Of a stretch of DNA of 12,165 nucleotides, positions 1 through 7,116 are shown piece after piece. How positions within the stretch are numbered: the first letter of the stretch is position 1; every line of letters starts with the position of its first letter. Both the position numbers and the translations under genes were made by a program. Source of the DNA: Parcubacteria group bacterium GW2011_GWA2_47_8b (GTDB lineage Bacteria > Patescibacteriota > Minisyncoccia > UBA6257 > WO2-44-18); NCBI GenBank assembly GCA_001003205.1, contig LCOU01000003.1, positions 1 through 12,165 of the forward strand, read 5' to 3'. The notes below the pieces were generated by a model. That model had not been told where the DNA came from and did not search any database. It saw only the letters and a list, made by a program, of their open reading frames with translations.

Positions 1-615
1 ACTGCGCGGGTCAATAAGATATTCCATATTAACTTTTTTGAAATGCTTGGAAACGGCATTTTGGAAAACGCCCGGAGTGAAGACCGAAATGTGATTTTTT
101 CCGGGATAGTAGCGGGCAAAATCTCCGTGCTTCAAAAAGAAATTGATGCTGGCCCGCGACAATAAATGAGGAATGCTTAAAATGAACAGGCCTCCGGGTT
201 TTAAAATCCTGTACGTTTCCCGAATGCAAAAATAAGGATTTTCCAAATGCGCCAAAACGCACCAGGCGGTGGCTATATCAACCGAGTTGTCCGGCCAGGG
301 CAACCGGTCATAACTTAAATCCGCCGTTTTGAATTCTTTGACGTACTGCTTATTTTCATCGGCAAGGTAATCGTCAATGTCCAAGCCGGCAATGTTGTGA
401 AAACCAAGTTCGTACAGCTGGCGGGCGAAGGCGCCGCCGGCTACGCCGAAATCAAGAACTTTCGTCTGCGTTCTGTCTTTGAAAAATTGGTCGTGATATT
501 TGGCAACGATATTGGCGGCAAAAAGATTCTGCAAATTCCTGCCGACGTAGTCTCCCATCTCGTTTTTGAGTCGTGCTTTGTTGCTTTTAATTTCCTGTCC
601 GGTAAGATATTCCAT
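1..615 (-). CDS. Class I SAM-dependent methyltransferase, 3' end cut by the window edge
   Basis: An open frame of 205 codons reads from the ATG at 615 to the left edge with no stop, so the C-terminus is missing. The protein has a Methyltransf_11/23-type Rossmann core: a glycine-rich SAM loop VLDFGVAGGAFA at residues 53-64, the acidic end of strand 2 in GLDID at about 77-81, the post-II region LPWPDNSVDIA, and the family block RILKPGGLFILSIPH. The loop reads FGVAGG rather than the common G-C-G-x-G. The target cannot be told from the core; in this setting modification of a surface sugar or a lipid-linked intermediate is an inference. The gene diverges from the zinc-ribbon methyltransferase at 656 across a 40-bp AT-rich gap. 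No Shine-Dalgarno sequence precedes the ATG. Methyltransferase assignment is firm, substrate unknown. Confidence 0.9.
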   Translation of the reverse strand, partial: MEYLTGQEIKSNKARLKNEMGDYVGRNLQNLFAANIVAKYHDQFFKDRTQTKVLDFGVAGGAFARQLYELGFHNIAGLDIDDYLADENKQYVKEFKTADLSYDRLPWPDNSVDIATAWCVLAHLENPYFCIRETYRILKPGGLFILSIPHLLSRASINFFLKHGDFARYYPGKNHISVFTPGVFQNAVSKHFKKVNMEYLIDPRS

Positions 616-655
616 TGTTTACCCAAATTATATATTATTAAACTGCTCAATCAAC
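616..655. promoter_or_regulatory. Divergent AT-rich intergenic region with candidate -10 boxes on both strands
   Basis: This 40-bp gap lies between two divergent methyltransferase genes. On the minus strand a TATAAT box (632 down to 627) lies 11 bases before the ATG at 615, which would leave a leader of only about 5 nt. On the plus strand TATATT (631-636) or TATTAT (633-638) lies about 20 bases before the ATG at 656. No good -35 hexamer and no Shine-Dalgarno sequence is visible for either gene. The call rests on -10 resemblance and gene arrangement only. Confidence 0.4.
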
Positions 656-1552
656 ATGCTCTCTACCGATCAACGCTTCATCAGCATCCTCCTCTGCCCA
701 GCTTGCAAGGCGGCGGGTTTGCGCGCAGAACAGGAAAGTCTGGCTTGCGGAAAATGCCGCGCCGTCTTTCCGGTCAAAAACGGGGTGCCCTTTTTGATTC
801 ACAAAGAATTGCTCCAACAATACGAGCAATACAACAAAGAAATTGAATCGCCAGTCAACAAGTTAAAAACACTTATTAAAAAAATGCCGTGGCTTTTCCA
901 ATTTCTTACTTACGCCATCGGCAGTATTTCCTATTTCGGCTGGTCGCCCAAAAAAGCGCTCAAAAAAATTTACAAAGAGGGAGAGCTGAAAAACAAAATT
1001 ATTATAAATATCGGTTCGGGAATTAAGGCGATTCATCGGGAGGTAATTAACCTTGATATTTTCCCGTTTGAGAACGTTGGTCTGGTAACCGACGCCACCA
1101 AACTGCCAATTCAAGATAATTCGGTAGATATGGTAATTACCGAATCCACTTTGGAACACATCCCCGACGCCGAGCTCGCGATTCGGGAAATCTGCCGAGT
1201 AGTCAAACCGGGCGGATACGTTTACATCAGCATTCCGTTTTTAATGCCCTTCCACGCTTCCCCAAACGATTATGTCCGGCTAACCAACGAAGGAATCAAG
1301 CACAAATTCGCGATTTTTGAACCGCAACGAATTGGAATGAACGGCGGACCGGCATCTGCCCTAATTTCACTACTAATGCATTTCCTCGCGCTGCCCTTTT
1401 CAATTATTTCAACGAGCTTATATAACTTTATGACTTATATCTTTATGGCAATTCTCTCACCGCTCCGCGTTTTTGACTTGGTATTTTATCTTTTCCCCCG
1501 CTCAACCGACGCCGCCGCGATGACTTACTTCATCGGCAAGAAAAAGGAATAG
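656..1552 (+). CDS. SAM-dependent methyltransferase with N-terminal Trm112-like zinc ribbon
   Basis: A 298-residue protein from the ATG at 656. A longer in-frame extension to 566 exists, but it would overlap the divergent gene and has no family resemblance, so the 656 start is chosen. Residues 10-48 form a Trm112-type zinc ribbon with CPAC (C14, C17) and CGKC (C31, C34), followed by the typical VKNGVPFLI. Residues 115-200 are a Methyltransf_11 core: IINIGSG loop (about 116-122), NLDIFP acidic strand end, LPIQDNSVDMVITESTLEHI, and VVKPGGYVYISIPF. Residues 233-282 are strongly hydrophobic, suggesting one or two membrane-associated helices, so the enzyme may act on lipid-linked glycan intermediates (inference). 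Fusions of this zinc ribbon to sugar or lipid methyltransferases are common in polysaccharide clusters. It ends 3 bases before the convergent stop of the GT-C-like gene. Substrate unknown. Confidence 0.88.
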   Translation: MLSTDQRFISILLCPACKAAGLRAEQESLACGKCRAVFPVKNGVPFLIHKELLQQYEQYNKEIESPVNKLKTLIKKMPWLFQFLTYAIGSISYFGWSPKKALKKIYKEGELKNKIIINIGSGIKAIHREVINLDIFPFENVGLVTDATKLPIQDNSVDMVITESTLEHIPDAELAIREICRVVKPGGYVYISIPFLMPFHASPNDYVRLTNEGIKHKFAIFEPQRIGMNGGPASALISLLMHFLALPFSIISTSLYNFMTYIFMAILSPLRVFDLVFYLFPRSTDAAAMTYFIGKKKE

Positions 1553-1555
1553 AAG

Positions 1556-3499
1556 TTACTTTTTAATCTTGTAAATTTCCACTTCTTGGTTTTTGAAAAC
1601 CAATTCCAGGTTTGGATTTTTGCTTAAATCAATTTGGGTAATCTGCCTTTCCCACGGCCCGTAATAAACATAGTCGGCCTCAATATCCTCCCAATTCGCC
1701 GTCACTTTGGGATAACGCGCCAGTAATTCATCAGCTTTCTCTTTGCTGACAAAACGGTAAGTTGTTACGCTCTGCGGCAATCCCCGGTCGTAGTAATAAT
1801 TGGCATAGTACCCGAAATAGAGATGCGGGATAACCTCAACTGTGTTTAAAAATTCGTTCATATCTTTCGCGGGAGAATCGGCGCAATGTTCCGGCGAGCA
1901 GGGCCCATTACTGTAATCAAGCTCCAAGATGCGTTTCAAGAATTCCTGCTTCACATTAAACAGTCTGTATGTAGTCAAAAATCTTTCCTCAAGCAATTTA
2001 TTAGAAGCGGAGGTGTTAAAACCATACACAAAGTACGGTCGGGTGGAAGTTTCGGTGTACAAATACATTGACGTTATAAAAGACGGGGAAATAATCTTCG
2101 GTTCGTTCGGCAAATTTTTATTTATCCAATCCCACGATTCAACAATACTCGGATTAAACGCTCTTGATTCAAAACTTTTTCCATCAATAAATTGCGGCGG
2201 CGGGTTTACGAATACCAGCGCGTTGACTATCTTTTTTATGACAAGAAAGGAACTTCCAATAATAAGAACGACCGCAACAACTTTGTAATTTACTTTTTTA
2301 AGCAACTCAAAAGCAGCATGAAATACGATAACCGTGAAAAAGGCGCCGATCGTTCTATACCAATGGTCGGCGGCCGGAACAAAGCCGGTCACCACCTGGA
2401 TATTCCACGCTATAAACATCGCGGCCGTAAAAATCCAATAGAGAACCGCTGTATTTTTTTGTCCGCGCTTGTAAAAAACGAAGTAGACGACGATGGCTAA
2501 AAGCGCGTAAAAGACGTAGGCGAGGACTTCGGGCTCGCCGGCAATAAAGAACGGCGCGTGGCTTTTGGTTATGCCGATGCGAAGAGTCAGCTCCTCTCCC
2601 GTCGGGGAATTTTTGAAATTAAAATAGTTGACCCAGTAGGGAATCGTAACGAGAGCCAAAACCGCGAATAACACCAGAACGGATTTAAACAAATTCTTGT
2701 CGCTTTTGCCTGCCTGCCGATGAGGCAGGATTTTAAAAAGACTATAAGCGCCGATCAAACCGGCGATAACCACCAAAAACACCCAGTAATGGAAATAAAC
2801 GTAAAACATCAGACCGATTAAAGAGCCGACTGCCGCCCCCGTTTTCCAGCTGGGTCTTTTCCAAAACAACAACAGGGCGGCAATTGCCGGCAGAAAAACA
2901 AGATAAGTCAGCAGGGGGTCCTCGGTGCGACCAAGCGGCAGTTTTGCCATAGGCGTTCGTATCAGAGGAATAAAATAGTTGCCGATGTTATTGAAAAAAA
3001 GCGCCAGACTTTCAAAAGCCCGCGGTAAAGCGCGGAAAATCGGCGTCATCACGCCAAGCAGGGCGAAAAAGACCGCATAAATTCTATTTCCGGTTATGAC
3101 TTTGCCCAGCCAATAAAAAAGCAGAAAAACTATGGGGGACAAAATAAAAGTGGCGAAAAGATACGAAACATTTATGTTGCCGCCGAACAGAGCGATAAAT
3201 CCCGCCATCAACGCCGGCATAACTTGAATCGGCCCAAACGGCGTCGGCGCGTTGGCATTATCAAGAAACAAATCGCCGGGAGGAAAATGGCCGTCGTAAA
3301 TTTCCCGAAATCGAGAAATCGTCCCTTGCGCCTCGTCACCGTGGTGCGACAGCTGAATTGCCACGTACGGCTTTCCCAAAGAATGCAACTTGTTCCATAT
3401 AAGTAGCTCCGGCGCGACATAAAGGACGCCTACCAAAAAAGCTAGTCCAATCAACAACCAAGAAAATTTATTTCTTAAGACGCTCTTTATAGTATTCAA
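1556..3499 (-). CDS. GT-C-like polytopic membrane protein, putative polyprenyl-phosphate-sugar-dependent glycosyltransferase
   Basis: A 647-residue protein with roughly 11-13 predicted membrane segments between residues 13 and 430, then a soluble C-terminal part of about 215 residues. After the first membrane segment, the first outside loop carries HHGDEAQGTISRFREIYDGHF (shown in part; D55, E56), like the acidic motif in the first extracytoplasmic loop of GT-C glycosyltransferases (GT39/GT83, oligosaccharyltransferase types). No specific family was recognised. Two cysteines (C534, C539) in the tail could form a disulfide outside the cell. The start is a TTG at 3499, overlapping the upstream epimerase by 32 bases; no ATG or GTG occurs before the first membrane segment. 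Residues about 258-264 (LPHRQAG) come from an inserted palindromic repeat in a cytoplasmic-looking linker. Last gene of a five-gene operon. GT-C role is moderate confidence; a polymerase or other membrane glycan protein is the alternative. Confidence 0.7.
   Translation of the reverse strand: MNTIKSVLRNKFSWLLIGLAFLVGVLYVAPELLIWNKLHSLGKPYVAIQLSHHGDEAQGTISRFREIYDGHFPPGDLFLDNANAPTPFGPIQVMPALMAGFIALFGGNINVSYLFATFILSPIVFLLFYWLGKVITGNRIYAVFFALLGVMTPIFRALPRAFESLALFFNNIGNYFIPLIRTPMAKLPLGRTEDPLLTYLVFLPAIAALLLFWKRPSWKTGAAVGSLIGLMFYVYFHYWVFLVVIAGLIGAYSLFKILPHRQAGKSDKNLFKSVLVLFAVLALVTIPYWVNYFNFKNSPTGEELTLRIGITKSHAPFFIAGEPEVLAYVFYALLAIVVYFVFYKRGQKNTAVLYWIFTAAMFIAWNIQVVTGFVPAADHWYRTIGAFFTVIVFHAAFELLKKVNYKVVAVVLIIGSSFLVIKKIVNALVFVNPPPQFIDGKSFESRAFNPSIVESWDWINKNLPNEPKIISPSFITSMYLYTETSTRPYFVYGFNTSASNKLLEERFLTTYRLFNVKQEFLKRILELDYSNGPCSPEHCADSPAKDMNEFLNTVEVIPHLYFGYYANYYYDRGLPQSVTTYRFVSKEKADELLARYPKVTANWEDIEADYVYYGPWERQITQIDLSKNPNLELVFKNQEVEIYKIKK
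2709..2729 (-). repeat. Short hairpin repeat CCTGCC-5nt-GGCAGGCAGG inserted in frame in the GT-C-like gene
   Basis: On the minus strand the element reads CCTGCC, a 5-nt loop TCATC, then GGCAGGCAGG. The two arms form a perfect 6-bp GC-rich stem. It is translated in frame as most of LPHRQAG, in the linker between two membrane segments, where a variable-length insertion is tolerable. The same arms occur at 4588-4603 in the GalU-like gene without the loop. Similar short palindromes are, from memory, scattered through Parcubacteria-like genomes. Confidence 0.65.
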
Positions 3500-4394
3500 T
3501 GGTTTTTTTCAATCCGGTCTCCAAATCCACCTCCGGCTTCCAGCCCAACTCCTTTGTAATTTTACTTATGTCGGCAACGAGAGTGTCGGGATCGCCGGGC
3601 CGCGCCCCCTTGTCTACAATTTTTAAGTCTTTGCCGATAATCTTTTTAATCGTCATCGCGATATCCAGCATCTTGCGCCCAACGCCGCCGCCAACGTTAT
3701 AAGCATGGAATCCTTTTAACTTGCTGTTGGCCGCCACGATATTGGCTCGGCAGACGTCATCCACATAAATGTAGTCCTTAACTTGTTGGCCGCCCCAATG
3801 AATCCAGACAGTGTCGCCGGTCAATGCCCATTGAATCCAGCTGGGCACGGCGCGCGTTACCGGTTTTTGCTCGTCTCCCGGTCCGTACACGTTGAAGTAG
3901 CGCAGGGCTATGGCGCCTATGCCGAAAGAATGGGCGTAGGCGCTTAAAGCCGCCTCAAAAGTATATTTTGAAGCGCCGTAGGGATTTATCGGTTCTTTGG
4001 AATCGTCTTCCTGCACCGGATTTCTTTTTGGCTCCCCGTAAATGGAAGATGAAGATGAATAAACTATCTTATTGACCCCTTTTTTGCGCATCGCTTCAAG
4101 CAGTCGCACGCCGTTCATAAGATTATTTCTGAACGCCTCTTCGGGTTTTTCCAAAGAAATTGAGATGATTCCCAAAGCCGCCAAATGAAACACTACGTCT
4201 TTTTTATCCAACAATTTTTCAACCAATTCGCGATCGCCGACATCACCCACAACCAACTTTGCCCGGGGATCTATTTCACTACGGCCGCTTGAGGAAAGGT
4301 CGTCAATAACCACGACCTCATGGCCGCCGTCGCATAAATGCTTAACCAAATTGGAGCCAATAAATCCTGCTCCGCCAGTAACTAATGCTCTCAT
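3468..4394 (-). CDS. NAD-dependent nucleotide-sugar epimerase/dehydratase (extended SDR, UDP-hexose 4-epimerase-like)
   Basis: A 308-residue extended short-chain dehydrogenase/reductase, a usual length for GalE/WbpP-type epimerases. It shows the N-terminal NAD-binding motif TGGAGFIG (residues 6-13), the acidic pair DD (31-32) after strand 2 that favours NAD over NADP, GDVGD (50-54), HLAA (70-73), the Ser-rich SSSSIYG (114-120) and the catalytic Y139-x3-K143 (YGASK), followed by LRYFNVYGPG. SSSSIYG without the TDE triad of 4,6-dehydratases argues for an epimerase. The exact sugar cannot be read from sequence. It lies directly after the GalU-like gene (8-base gap) and overlaps the GT-C-like gene, so conversion of a UDP-sugar supplied by that nucleotidyltransferase is a reasonable inference. 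Translation appears to start on an ATG 7 bases after a TATAAT box. Confidence 0.9.
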   Translation of the reverse strand: MRALVTGGAGFIGSNLVKHLCDGGHEVVVIDDLSSSGRSEIDPRAKLVVGDVGDRELVEKLLDKKDVVFHLAALGIISISLEKPEEAFRNNLMNGVRLLEAMRKKGVNKIVYSSSSSIYGEPKRNPVQEDDSKEPINPYGASKYTFEAALSAYAHSFGIGAIALRYFNVYGPGDEQKPVTRAVPSWIQWALTGDTVWIHWGGQQVKDYIYVDDVCRANIVAANSKLKGFHAYNVGGGVGRKMLDIAMTIKKIIGKDLKIVDKGARPGDPDTLVADISKITKELGWKPEVDLETGLKKTIEYYKERLKK

Positions 4395-4401
4395 AGTCGT
4401 T

Positions 4402-4407
4402 ATTATA
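4402..4407 (-). promoter_or_regulatory. Candidate internal promoter -10 box (TATAAT) for a leaderless epimerase transcript
   Basis: On the minus strand a perfect TATAAT (4407 down to 4402) overlaps the stop codon of the GalU-like gene and lies 7 bases before the ATG of the epimerase at 4394. A start of transcription at the usual distance would fall on or next to that ATG, giving a leaderless mRNA. No consensus -35 is visible about 17 bases upstream, and AT-rich DNA yields TATAAT by chance, so this is only a candidate. Confidence 0.4.
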
Positions 4408-5254
4408 ATGACTTAAGATATTTTTTGAAAGCCGGACCCAACTCCGGATGTTTGGCGCTAAAATACGAGGATGCTTGGAGCAATCCGATTTTTGAACCGC
4501 CGTCAAAATGATGGCCGCGAAAAACCCAGCCCAAAAGTTGTCCGCCGCCAGCAATGTAAAATTTCAGGGCGTCTATTACCGTTGGCTCCTGCCTGCCGGC
4601 AGGCATGGCCTTGCCTTGGGGCATACTTTTTTTCATCAGCTTAATGTATCTAAAAATGGTCGGCGGCAAAACATAGTCGGCAATCGCACCCAGGCTAGAC
4701 GGCGCGTTTTTAGGAGACGGTTTTTCAACGACGTCTTTGATATTCCATATATCATTTGCCAATTTGGCGCCGGAAATTACGCCGTATTGGGAAATTTGCT
4801 TGACGCTAATTTCGCGCAATATCGCAACGGGCCGGTGATAATGTCTGAATATCTTAATCAGCGATAGAAAGGGCGGTATTTTGGCATCTATAATATCGTC
4901 GCAGGCGGCAACGATAAAATGACTTTTGCCGACAAATTTTTCCGCCGCCAGCACGGAATCGGCAAACCCCTTGGACTTTTTTTCAACAATAATAAATTTA
5001 TAATCGCGCCATTCGCCTTGTTTGTTCTGATAATCAATGTAGCGCCTTATGTCCTGGAATTTCGGATTTATAATCACGACAAAGCGCCTAATCCCGCCGG
5101 CAGCAATTTGATCAACGATATAATGAATCAGCGGCCGATCGGCGATTGGCATCATCGGTTTTGATTGGTGAAGAGTCAGCGGTAAAAGTCTGGCGCCAAA
5201 ACCGGCTGCGGCAATTACCGCCGTATCAATTTTAAACTTGTTTGGTCCGGCCAT
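4403..5254 (-). CDS. galU: GalU-like sugar-1-phosphate nucleotidyltransferase (UTP-glucose-1-phosphate uridylyltransferase family)
   Basis: A 283-residue protein close to GalU length (about 290). It would join UTP and a hexose 1-phosphate, most likely glucose 1-phosphate, to give the UDP-sugar and pyrophosphate in the cytoplasm. Seen: the nucleotide-binding N-terminus AVIAAAGFGARLLPLT (12-27) with K32 and the following PMMPIADRPLIHYIVDQ region, the metal-binding acid in ACDD (117-120), QYGVI, the sugar-binding VVEKP (175-179), APSSLGAIADYVL, and the C-terminal FDGGSKIG (250-257), matching GalU YDxGSKxG. GAR replaces the usual GTR. Residues AMPAGRQ (216-222) come from a palindromic repeat inserted in frame at the GalU site normally followed by LTDA; here it is EPTVIDAL. 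The gene overlaps the GT2 gene by 23 bases. Family assignment is strong; substrate (glucose versus another hexose) is less certain. Confidence 0.87.
   Translation of the reverse strand: MAGPNKFKIDTAVIAAAGFGARLLPLTLHQSKPMMPIADRPLIHYIVDQIAAGGIRRFVVIINPKFQDIRRYIDYQNKQGEWRDYKFIIVEKKSKGFADSVLAAEKFVGKSHFIVAACDDIIDAKIPPFLSLIKIFRHYHRPVAILREISVKQISQYGVISGAKLANDIWNIKDVVEKPSPKNAPSSLGAIADYVLPPTIFRYIKLMKKSMPQGKAMPAGRQEPTVIDALKFYIAGGGQLLGWVFRGHHFDGGSKIGLLQASSYFSAKHPELGPAFKKYLKSL
4588..4603 (-). repeat. Short palindromic repeat CCTGCCGGCAGGCAGG inserted in frame in the GalU-like gene
   Basis: Minus-strand CCTGCC is followed directly by GGCAGGCAGG. On the plus strand TGCCTGCCGGCAGGCA (4590-4605) is a perfect 16-bp palindrome. 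The codons at 4589-4609 give AMPAGRQ, a seven-residue stretch with no counterpart in GalU proteins as I recall them. The arms are identical to those of the element at 2709-2729, which has a 5-nt loop in between. Confidence 0.7.
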
Positions 5255-5999
5255 AAACTTTGCGCCACAAATAAAAAGTGTCTTTCAAAAAACGCCAGAT
5301 AATAACCGGCCTGACGAAAGCAAAAAACCTTCCGCCCCGCGGCCCAATCTCGGCATCGCCGCCGCTGCCTTTCGTCCGCGAATAGTGATTTACCGGCACT
5401 TCGCCGATTTTATAACCGTTTTGGAGCGCGCTTACGTATATTTCGGTGTTGATTACCCCTTGCGTCAGATTCGGTAAAAAATTGACCTTCTTTATAACCT
5501 CACGCTTATAAAGTTTAAACGCGCAATTAACATCCTTAACCTTAAGTCCCCGAAGGCCAAAAAGCAGGCGCATAACCCGATTGTAAAGCCACGACATCCA
5601 CAACCGCATCAAAGGGTCGTTGCGTTTTATTTTATGGCCGGTTACGATGTCATACTTTTCAATGAGCGGCAGCAGCTTGTCCAGTTCCTTGATATCAAAC
5701 TGGTGGTCGCCGTCGGTGTAAAAAATAAGTTCCTTGGAGGCGTTTAAAAATCCAGTGCGTAAACTGCCAGCATACCCAGTGTTAACATCTTTAGTTACCA
5801 AACGGAGTTGCGGAATGCTTTTGGCCAGCTCCAAAGTTATGGCATTGGTGCGGTCGGTGCTCGCGCAGCTGATTACCAAAATTTCGTAATCCTTAAAACG
5901 CGGCTTGAGATATTCGTTCGCCTCCAGTACAACGTCACGAATATTCTCCTCTTCATTGTAGGCGGGAAAAAAAACCGAAATACTCTTATTAAATGTCAT
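5232..5999 (-). CDS. Family 2 glycosyltransferase (polyprenol-phosphate-sugar synthase-like)
   Basis: A GT-A fold family 2 enzyme of 255 residues from the ATG at 5999; further in-frame ATGs lie at 6008 and 6011 and a TTG at 6035. The 5999 start gives a normal GT2 N-terminus, a short lead before SVFFPAYNEEENI (8-20). Other motifs: YTDGDHQFD (94-102) with D96 and D98 as the metal-binding DxD, NTGYAGSLRTGF (73-84), and VNCAFKLYKREVI. The strand-2 motif, usually DDGSTD, is replaced by SCASTD (44-49), so both nucleotide-binding aspartates are absent while the later STD is kept. The C-terminus has hydrophobic patches but no clear membrane helix. The overall pattern resembles dolichol-phosphate-mannose-synthase-type GT2 enzymes, and a role loading a polyprenyl phosphate for the GT-C-like protein of the same operon is an inference. 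It overlaps both neighbours. Confidence 0.85.
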   Translation of the reverse strand: MTFNKSISVFFPAYNEEENIRDVVLEANEYLKPRFKDYEILVISCASTDRTNAITLELAKSIPQLRLVTKDVNTGYAGSLRTGFLNASKELIFYTDGDHQFDIKELDKLLPLIEKYDIVTGHKIKRNDPLMRLWMSWLYNRVMRLLFGLRGLKVKDVNCAFKLYKREVIKKVNFLPNLTQGVINTEIYVSALQNGYKIGEVPVNHYSRTKGSGGDAEIGPRGGRFFAFVRPVIIWRFLKDTFYLWRKVYGRTKQV

Positions 6000-7116
6000 T
6001 GTGCTCATCATAGATTTTTTTGTACGCCCGGGCAACTTTCTCCCAGCTCATCTCTCTGGCAAATTTTATTGATTCCTCGGAAAAAGATTTTTTAAGACTC
6101 TGGTCGGATAATATTTTTGTAATGACCTCTGCCGCTTTCTTATAATCGCCGACGGAAACCAATAAACCGTTTTTTCCATCACGAACGGCATCCTCGGCGC
6201 TCGTTCCTTTGGTGGCAATAACCGGCAAACCCGCCGCCGCCGCTTCCAAAAACACCAACCCAAACCCCTCAATGTCCTTGTTAAAATCTTGGGGCAACAA
6301 AATGAAAAGCTCGGCGCTCTTGTATAGCGCCGCCAAATCTTCATCGGAAATTCTACCTCGCCCGCCAAACCATTGCTCGTCATAAGACAAAAATTTTACC
6401 CGATCTCCCACGCCGAGATTTTCGGCAACTTTTTTCAGACGCTTGTATTCCCGGTTGTCAGGGTAATTATCGGTACCAAAAATGGCATAAGTAATTTTCG
6501 GATATTGGCCCGCTATTTCCGCGAATGCCCGAATTGAATATTCAAAACCCTTCCGTTCCTTCAAAAACCCCGTACTTAAAATATAGGGTTTAAGATTTTG
6601 AAATTTATCATTTAAGGGAAATTGGAAATTTGCAAGACTGACTCCATGATTAATCACAGTGATATCTAAACCTGGCAAGAATTTTAGTATCTCCTTCTTA
6701 GTGTTGTTACTGACGGCAACCACCTTATCAGCCTTGCGGTATGCCCACTTCATAATTGGCCTGCGCCAAAAATTATAAAGCGGCCTAATCGCGCCGCTGC
6801 CGATGGCAGTAATTATCACTTTCTTGCGCAACCCCAGAGACGCCAAAACCGCCACCACGCCGTAGGGCCAGGCATCCAAGGCATGAATAACATCGTACCT
6901 TTTAAACACTTTCCTGATTGCGGGAATGGCGGCAAAAAGCTTGAATTTGTTCCCATAAATTATCGGGGCGTCCAGCGGATGGCCGCTCGGCTCGGTGGTC
7001 AGTACCGCGCATTCAAGGCCGGGAGTCAGATTTTTTAGTTCGCGAATAAGAGCGAGGGCGAACCGCCCCGCCCCCGTGTATTCCTTAAGACTGCGATTTA
7101 AAAATATGACTCGCAT
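5989..7116 (-). CDS. GT-B fold glycosyltransferase, GT4 (Glycos_transf_1) family
   Basis: A 375-residue retaining-type glycosyltransferase of typical GT4 length, first gene of the minus-strand operon. The N-terminal acceptor domain has the loop TGAGRFA (14-20) and YDVIHALDAW (74-83). The C-terminal donor domain starts near residue 178 with YILSTGFLKERKGFE, in which R188 and K189 match the phosphate-contacting basic residues of the family. It carries the EX7E signature in EGFGLVFLE (E283 and E291), then AAAAGLPVIAT and NGLLV. It would transfer a hexose from a nucleotide sugar to a lipid-linked or saccharide acceptor at the inner membrane face; neither donor nor acceptor can be told from the sequence. 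The start ATG at 7116 has a TATAAT box 9 bases upstream and no Shine-Dalgarno sequence. Its stop lies inside the GT2 gene (11-base overlap). Confidence 0.92.
   Translation of the reverse strand: MRVIFLNRSLKEYTGAGRFALALIRELKNLTPGLECAVLTTEPSGHPLDAPIIYGNKFKLFAAIPAIRKVFKRYDVIHALDAWPYGVVAVLASLGLRKKVIITAIGSGAIRPLYNFWRRPIMKWAYRKADKVVAVSNNTKKEILKFLPGLDITVINHGVSLANFQFPLNDKFQNLKPYILSTGFLKERKGFEYSIRAFAEIAGQYPKITYAIFGTDNYPDNREYKRLKKVAENLGVGDRVKFLSYDEQWFGGRGRISDEDLAALYKSAELFILLPQDFNKDIEGFGLVFLEAAAAGLPVIATKGTSAEDAVRDGKNGLLVSVGDYKKAAEVITKILSDQSLKKSFSEESIKFAREMSWEKVARAYKKIYDEHNDI

Noticed and set aside
17..618. AGATATTCCAT occurring near both ends of the first methyltransferase gene (17-27 and 605-615), with GATATTCCAT again near 4740
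   Set aside because: An 11-mer of common codons (ATGGAATATCTT, MEYL) in AT-rich coding sequence; no flanking similarity that would indicate a repeat or recombination site.
566..655. N-terminal extension of the zinc-ribbon methyltransferase (30 extra codons to an ATG at 566)
   Set aside because: It would overlap the divergent gene and its candidate promoter, and the zinc ribbon begins normally after the ATG at 656.
397..846. Plus-strand open frame of about 149 codons across the divergent methyltransferase starts
   Set aside because: It runs antisense to one well-supported methyltransferase and out of frame through the start of another, with no recognisable motif. A shadow frame.
1537..1571. 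Possible bidirectional terminator at the convergent junction (AAAAAG at 1541-1546 pairing with CTTTTT at 1559-1564)
   Set aside because: The stem is nearly all A-T, the flanking CAAG/CTTG pairing is interrupted, and it lies mostly within coding sequence. Too weak to call.
6000..6035. Longer GT2 start (TTG at 6035, ATGs at 6011 and 6008)
   Set aside because: The extra residues (PGRTKKSMMSTM) are not GT2-like and would deepen the overlap with the upstream gene. The ATG at 5999 gives the usual short lead before the first strand; 6008 or 6011 cannot be fully excluded.
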